In this document: positions 59,261 to 64,000 of the stretch, one piece after another | How positions within the stretch are numbered: position 1 is the first letter of the stretch | Layout of the letters: each line of letters begins with the position of its first letter | DNA from: Dipetalonema caudispina | Lineage: Eukaryota; Nematoda; Chromadorea; Rhabditida; Onchocercidae | Direction: 5' to 3' | NCBI GenBank assembly: GCA_013365325.1 | Contig: JABVXV010000077.1 | Location: 1-64,000 of the forward strand | DNA length: 64,000 nt | The notes under the pieces: generated by a model | The model's input: the letters and a program-made list of their open reading frames with translations, nothing else | What the model was told of the DNA's origin: nothing | Database searches by the model: none | Made by a program: the position numbers and the translations under genes

Positions 59261-62200
59261 CTAACCTTGCTCACGCAACAAAATCATGTTGGTCTGTGCT
59301 TGTTCCATGAAATTGTCATACATTCCTCTGCTTGGATTCACTTTCTCTCGTTCGTAATCTTCCCAAGCTTCTTTACATTCCTGGAATGATTTTAAACTTA
59401 CCATCTGTAACAATTTCCTAAAAAGTTACGAAAACCTTGCAAGTGATAGGAAAATTATAGTTGTTAAAACAATGCCAGGCAGAAAAGCTTTCTAAATCGC
59501 AAAAAGTTTTGTTTGACCGCACTAGAAATTTTTGAATTAGAAATGGAATTAGATAAAATAAATTGAGAAATACAATCCGACTCAAAAATTTCTTTATACG
59601 AAAATAGACTGGTACAATGGAGATTGAATTTTTGATATTGAGTAATGGGAAAATAACTAAAGACAACGTGGAAAAGTAAAAAAATTTTGACGAACGAGGG
59701 ACGGAGCGTAACTATCATGGAGGGTAAAGTAAAAACACTATCTACGTCTAAAGTCAGTGATAAGATTCTGAGATCTTTCCTTAGAATGTCCGAGAGGTGT
59801 TAAAGGGAATTATATGTTGTACTGGTGATAATAGCTTTCCCTCTTTCTGCCTTTCATTTTTCTTTTGACTCTTCTCCAGATGTATATTTGATCTGTAGAA
59901 AAACATCTTATAGACTACTAAATCTTCGATTAGAACTGAACAATGAGATTAACCAATCCTGGTCTAAAATATTTGATAACTTCTGTAAATGATTCACTTT
60001 AAATTAAAAAAAATTACATGAAGAAAAGGAATCTGAGAAAGCAAAAATAAATTCAAGAATATGCTTTCAACTCTATGATTTGAACAAAAGGAATAAGGTT
60101 CAAAGAAACAGGAAATAAAAATTTTTCCTTTTAGAATTTTATAATCAGCAACTCTAAAAAGTTCGTGAGAAAACTAAACGCAAAACAAAGGAAATACGAT
60201 TAGTAAAGCAAATAATGAATTCACCTGTTCCGTGAGTTTTTCTTCTTCCAAATTTTTGAATAATGAATCATGCTGAATGTAATTCACAATGCAGTCACTG
60301 TGCGACAAAATGATATCCGCTAGTAAGCGATCCTGGACATTCATAAAAGTTAATTTTCTGTCTGATTTCTAGTTAAAACAAACAAAAAACAATAAATCAA
60401 TCTGCAAGATATATGAAAGCTGATTGCTTTATTCCCATAAAATATTCTTAGAAACTAATCCCGAGAAATTATTCGTTTTGTCTTGAGAAATCTTACTTTT
60501 GGTGGTGCCATCAACGGCCTTTTTGGTACACTTTGCGTATCGTTTAATTCATCTGGATCAAACTTGTACAACTCCAGTAAGTCATGACCAGCAAAATGCC
60601 GTTCAATTTGAGCCTCATCTACAACACGCATCGATGTTGATTCTTTTGTAACTTGACGTTTGTAAATTCGTTCTTCCATTGTCCCCTGAAATATGAGCAA
60701 CAATATTACATTAGGAATGAAATTAAAACTGAACGTGACAGATAACAAAGATGTTCAAATATGTAAAAGCCAGATGGTTTTAATAAAACTATTTCTAAAG
60801 AGTGGTATGAGAGAAAGCGTTTCAATTACCTAATATTTAGAGCCTTGATGGAAATCTTCGAAAATTAAGGAATAGATTAAATTTAAAGACTCAATAGCAG
60901 AATAATATTTCAATAAAAGAACTTAAAAATAACAGCTACCTGAGCAATGAATCGATAAATGTATACGGGTTTTGTCTGTCCAAATCTATAAACACGAAAT
61001 AAAGACTGCGTGTCATGTGATGGATTCCAGCAAGCATCAAAGATAACAACCCGATTTGCAGCAACCATATTGGTCCCCAGTGAACCAGCACGTGTAGAAA
61101 TAAGCATCAAACGGGAACTAAGAAAAATTGAAAATTAGGATTAAGAACTTTTTTTGTTCATAAACGTCAAATTATGCAGAAAACTCAATTCGAAACAGGC
61201 GTGCTTTTAAATCACTGAATAAAAGTTGTATATTACTCTTTCAACAGTGTAAATATCACACACTTAAAGAAAATGAAAATTGATATTTTAGTTACTATAT
61301 AAAAAAATTTTCCTCGAATGTATGTTAAAAACTGTATCAATATACCGTAAATTGTTCGGATCATTGAATTTTGTTTGTATTTCGTGTCGTTTGCTGGTTT
61401 GTACTTGCCCATCGATCACCTAAATATTTAGGGATTATTTATAGGTTAGGTAAAAAACGGATAAATACAATTTACATGAAATTTCTATAAGATCCAGCCT
61501 AAAAACCTACTGCAATATGATAGAAAAAAAGCTTAAAATATGGTAAAATGATAAGCTATTGTCGATGTATGCAAAATATATTTGTTAAGATATCAATCAG
61601 GACAGAAATATTTCGCTGTTTCAATCATCGACAACGTGACCACCTGTTAGACTAAACGGCATGGTGTATTGATGGCTACAATCATTGGCCGTTTTTACAA
61701 AATGAAAATGCAACAAAACTAATCACACAGTTATCGATAGATAACTGTACATTACTACAAAACCATATCTAATGTTAAATAAACCATACGAATTATGATT
61801 TCTTAAAGACTACGAACCATATAATCGCGACCCTCTCTCCAACCCCAAATTTCGTTTGCTGCTTTCATTGCTTCATGGCCATCCGTAAACCAGATACCAT
61901 TCTCGTCCATATATTGCAACATCCGTTTAATTAGCGAAATTGATTCGATACTTTGTGAGAATACTAACCTAAACATGAAAGACATAAAATGAAAATCAAA
62001 TTAGAACAGTCGACCTGAATCAACAGCCAGAACAGACAAAGTAACTGAAGACAGAATAGCAAAAACTTTAATATGTCACAACACGTAATACAACATGCCG
62101 AAATAACTATGCTTGCATGAGAATAGTATTACCATAACTGTATGTCAAAAGCTGTAGAAGTTTTGTGATATTCCAACAACTAAAAAAACTTACAATTTGT

Positions 62201-64000
62201 CCCCAATTTCTTCACTTTTTTTGATGATTTCAATCAACAACATGAGTTTATTACTAAGCGAAAAATCGTTTCGATCCATTTCCGTGACTAGACCTGTTTT
62301 AGTAAACCACCCTTCGTATTCCGGCATAAGTTCTTTTCCATCCTCTGCATCTTGGCCCGCCAGTCGACGTGATTTCCGTGCTGGTATCACTGGTTTATTG
62401 TTTGTTTCAGGCTGATCATTGCCATCTCTTAGAAAATATTTCGTTATATTGATAGAAAGTTGGAAAATAAGATATTATTATTGTGTCTAACTTATTTTAA
62501 AAAATTGTTTGCTTTTCAAAAGTATAGAAACAGGCTTTTTTGTTCTCGCCATTCGCATCAAAAAAAAAATGAAGCTTTGTTTTGTCCTAGAAGTTTTTTC
62601 AGGGGAAGGTGTTTAAAAAGGAGAGGAAGACTTTTATCTGTAAAGAAAAAAACTATACTTCTCATTCTCTTATTCCCTTTACAGTTGAAACTCACAAAGG
62701 AATAATGTCATCGTCCGAATCAACATCTGATGATGTTTCACTTTCATCGTCATTTATGAAATCCGCCATTTCATCCTTATCATCCTCCCAAAGACGCTAT
62801 AAGTAATAATTTCTGTGGGTAACTGTTATAAAAATCTAAAAACATTCACTGGAAGTCAAAGCATTTATTTTCAAAATTCATGTGAAAATTAAAGAAAATA
62901 CCTTTTTCTCAAGTTCAATTTGATGAGCAACAAGTTGATAGGGATGGGTCCAAATGCGTGATAACACATGATAGTCGGGAAGAAGTCGTCTGCTTAATAG
63001 GATACCTTCCGGACCAATACCGTCAAGAAATGTACGATACAGTGATACCTGACGAGGCGTCAAACGAACATTCACCACGTACTCTTGTTTGGGAGGAATA
63101 GCTTCCGTCAATACGCGATAATCCTTACGCTAAAAATTAGAAAGTATGTAATAATTTTTCGCCAAAAAATGTTTATTCCAACATAGCTTCACTTGTGGTC
63201 GTTTTGAAAAATCGCCATTTGTGGTAATACCTTATAGTCTAGTCACGCTTCAGACCTTGCCAGTCAGTCCAACCTTACAAACTGTGACATCAATATGTGG
63301 ACATGGCAGTATCTGAAACGCAATCATGTTTTAACATACCATCATAACAAAACCATAATTCAAACAAACTCACATCAACAACATTTTTGAGATGTTCATA
63401 TAGAACGTGACAACGTTTCTTCATACGACGGACTTCTGCTGGTGTCGCATCCTTAGTTCTTCCACGATTGATGATATTTGCGAAACGATTTGCAAATTCT
63501 GCTTTGGTACCCAGTAACCCAGGTTTGACAAAATTCACCATGCAGTGATCTTAAACATAATTCAAAATGTATTATTAAGTTAAGTTTTCTACATTTCAAC
63601 CGATTTAGGCTAGCATTAGCTCCTGTTCGTCATAGTGATAAGGAAATTAATGTATATGATGAAATATAAACTGAAAGTTGACAATTCGATTATTAACTCA
63701 TCACTTAACATTCAAAACTGTTTGCTCTCAAATTTATAACTTCATTTGACTCCATTACATCTCCTTTTTCTGCTGGCTGGGGTATGATTTTATTTTAAGA
63801 TACGTTTTCTGAATTAATGCAAAAAATTCACTCGAATGATTCAATTTAAATAAAACTCGAAAACATGCTGACTATTCTAATAAACTTACATTCCATGAGA
63901 TTATTCTGAAGTGGTGTTCCGGTCAAGCACAATCGTCGTTTGGTACGAATTTTTAACATAGTTTTTGCAAGAGCTGAATCGTCATTCTTCAATTTATGAG
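59261..64000 (-). CDS. xnp-1: ATRX/XNP-1 SWI/SNF-type chromatin remodeller, C-terminal half (partial)
   Basis: Nuclear DNA translocase of the ATRX class, acting in heterochromatin and histone H3.3 deposition in other animals. The gene enters at the right edge. Exons: 64000-63890 (partial), 63549-63374, 63129-62902, 62796-62696, 62427-62194, 61968-61818, 61419-61346, 61117-60940, 60685-60497, 60332-60225, 59380-59261; all phases agree; about 555 aa visible. Motifs in order: [12 protein letters not shown] (helicase motif III); [47 protein letters not shown], which is the ATRX-type junction; an acidic insert; [15 protein letters not shown] (motif IV); [20 protein letters not shown] (motif V); [18 protein letters not shown] (motif VI); [34 protein letters not shown]. 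The C-terminus stops soon after this conserved block (LLREQG, TAG), so the longer vertebrate tail is absent. The ADD region and motifs I and II lie outside the window. Confidence 0.94.
63890..64000 (-). other. Window-edge partial exon of xnp-1
   Basis: The first visible exon begins mid-codon at the edge. It reads [20 protein letters not shown] and then the motif III segment, ending GAAT|gtaagt. By homology the DEGH box (motif II) should lie immediately upstream, outside the window. Confidence 0.9.

Noticed and set aside
62197..62806. Three plus-strand frames of 65-81 codons
   Set aside because: They overlap confirmed xnp-1 exons and introns on the other strand and have no splice support.
1..64000. 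tRNA, rRNA, CRISPR arrays, bacterial-type operons or Wolbachia-derived inserts
   Set aside because: Looked for cloverleaf T-loop motifs, regular spaced repeats and blocks of intronless bacterial-like coding sequence; none was found by eye. A covariance-model and nucleotide search would be needed to exclude small RNAs and short transferred fragments.

Overview
The window is AT-rich eukaryotic DNA with short exons, GT-AG introns ending in T-rich TTTTCAG/TTTTAG acceptors, and several acceptors sitting directly in front of a start codon, as expected for spliced-leader trans-splicing. Together with the gene families (a DMSR-type peptide GPCR, an SNF transporter, a nematode-style secreted PLA2, an XNP-1/ATRX helicase) this points to a nematode. 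A filarial species is my inference from composition and intron style; no species-specific marker was seen. Nothing prokaryotic (operon with ribosome sites, CRISPR, insertion sequence, Wolbachia-like block) was found.

Layout. 2.2-14.7 kb, minus strand: a six-exon DMSR/myosuppressin-type receptor whose first exon lies about 9.2 kb upstream of the second; a possible small gene of unknown function (10.26-10.85 kb) is nested in that intron on the same strand. 14.7-22.7 kb: no convincing gene, but several degenerate repeats. 22.75-23.4 kb, minus: a NOPCHAP1-like gene (box C/D snoRNP assembly factor). 25.0-31.2 kb, plus: a complete 13-exon mitochondrial ribosomal protein mS39/PTCD3 gene with (ATT)n microsatellites in intron 1. 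34.6-37.3 kb: a small secreted phospholipase A2 gene on the plus strand, interleaved with coding-like exons on the minus strand. 37.7-43.2 kb, minus: a predicted multi-exon gene of unknown function. 45.6-46.8 kb: a probable plus-strand Cys-rich exon and a block open in several frames. 49.4-55.95 kb, plus: a complete 14-exon SLC6/SNF transporter. 57.5-58.9 kb, minus: a small unknown gene about 340 bp downstream of xnp-1, arranged like an operon. 59.26-64.0 kb, minus: the 3' half of an ATRX/XNP-1 chromatin remodeller, running off the window's right edge.

The recognised genes do not form one pathway. Two act in neuropeptide or small-molecule signalling at membranes (DMSR, SNF), one in mitochondrial translation (mS39), one in ribosome/snoRNP biogenesis (NOPCHAP1) and one in heterochromatin (XNP-1). 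The least explained material is the chain of minus-strand exons between 34.6 and 43.2 kb, the nested gene at 10.3-10.85 kb, the gene downstream of xnp-1, and the SNF protein, whose sodium-site and gate positions differ from the family consensus. All exon models were built by hand from reading frame, splice sites and phase; none has been checked against transcripts or databases.
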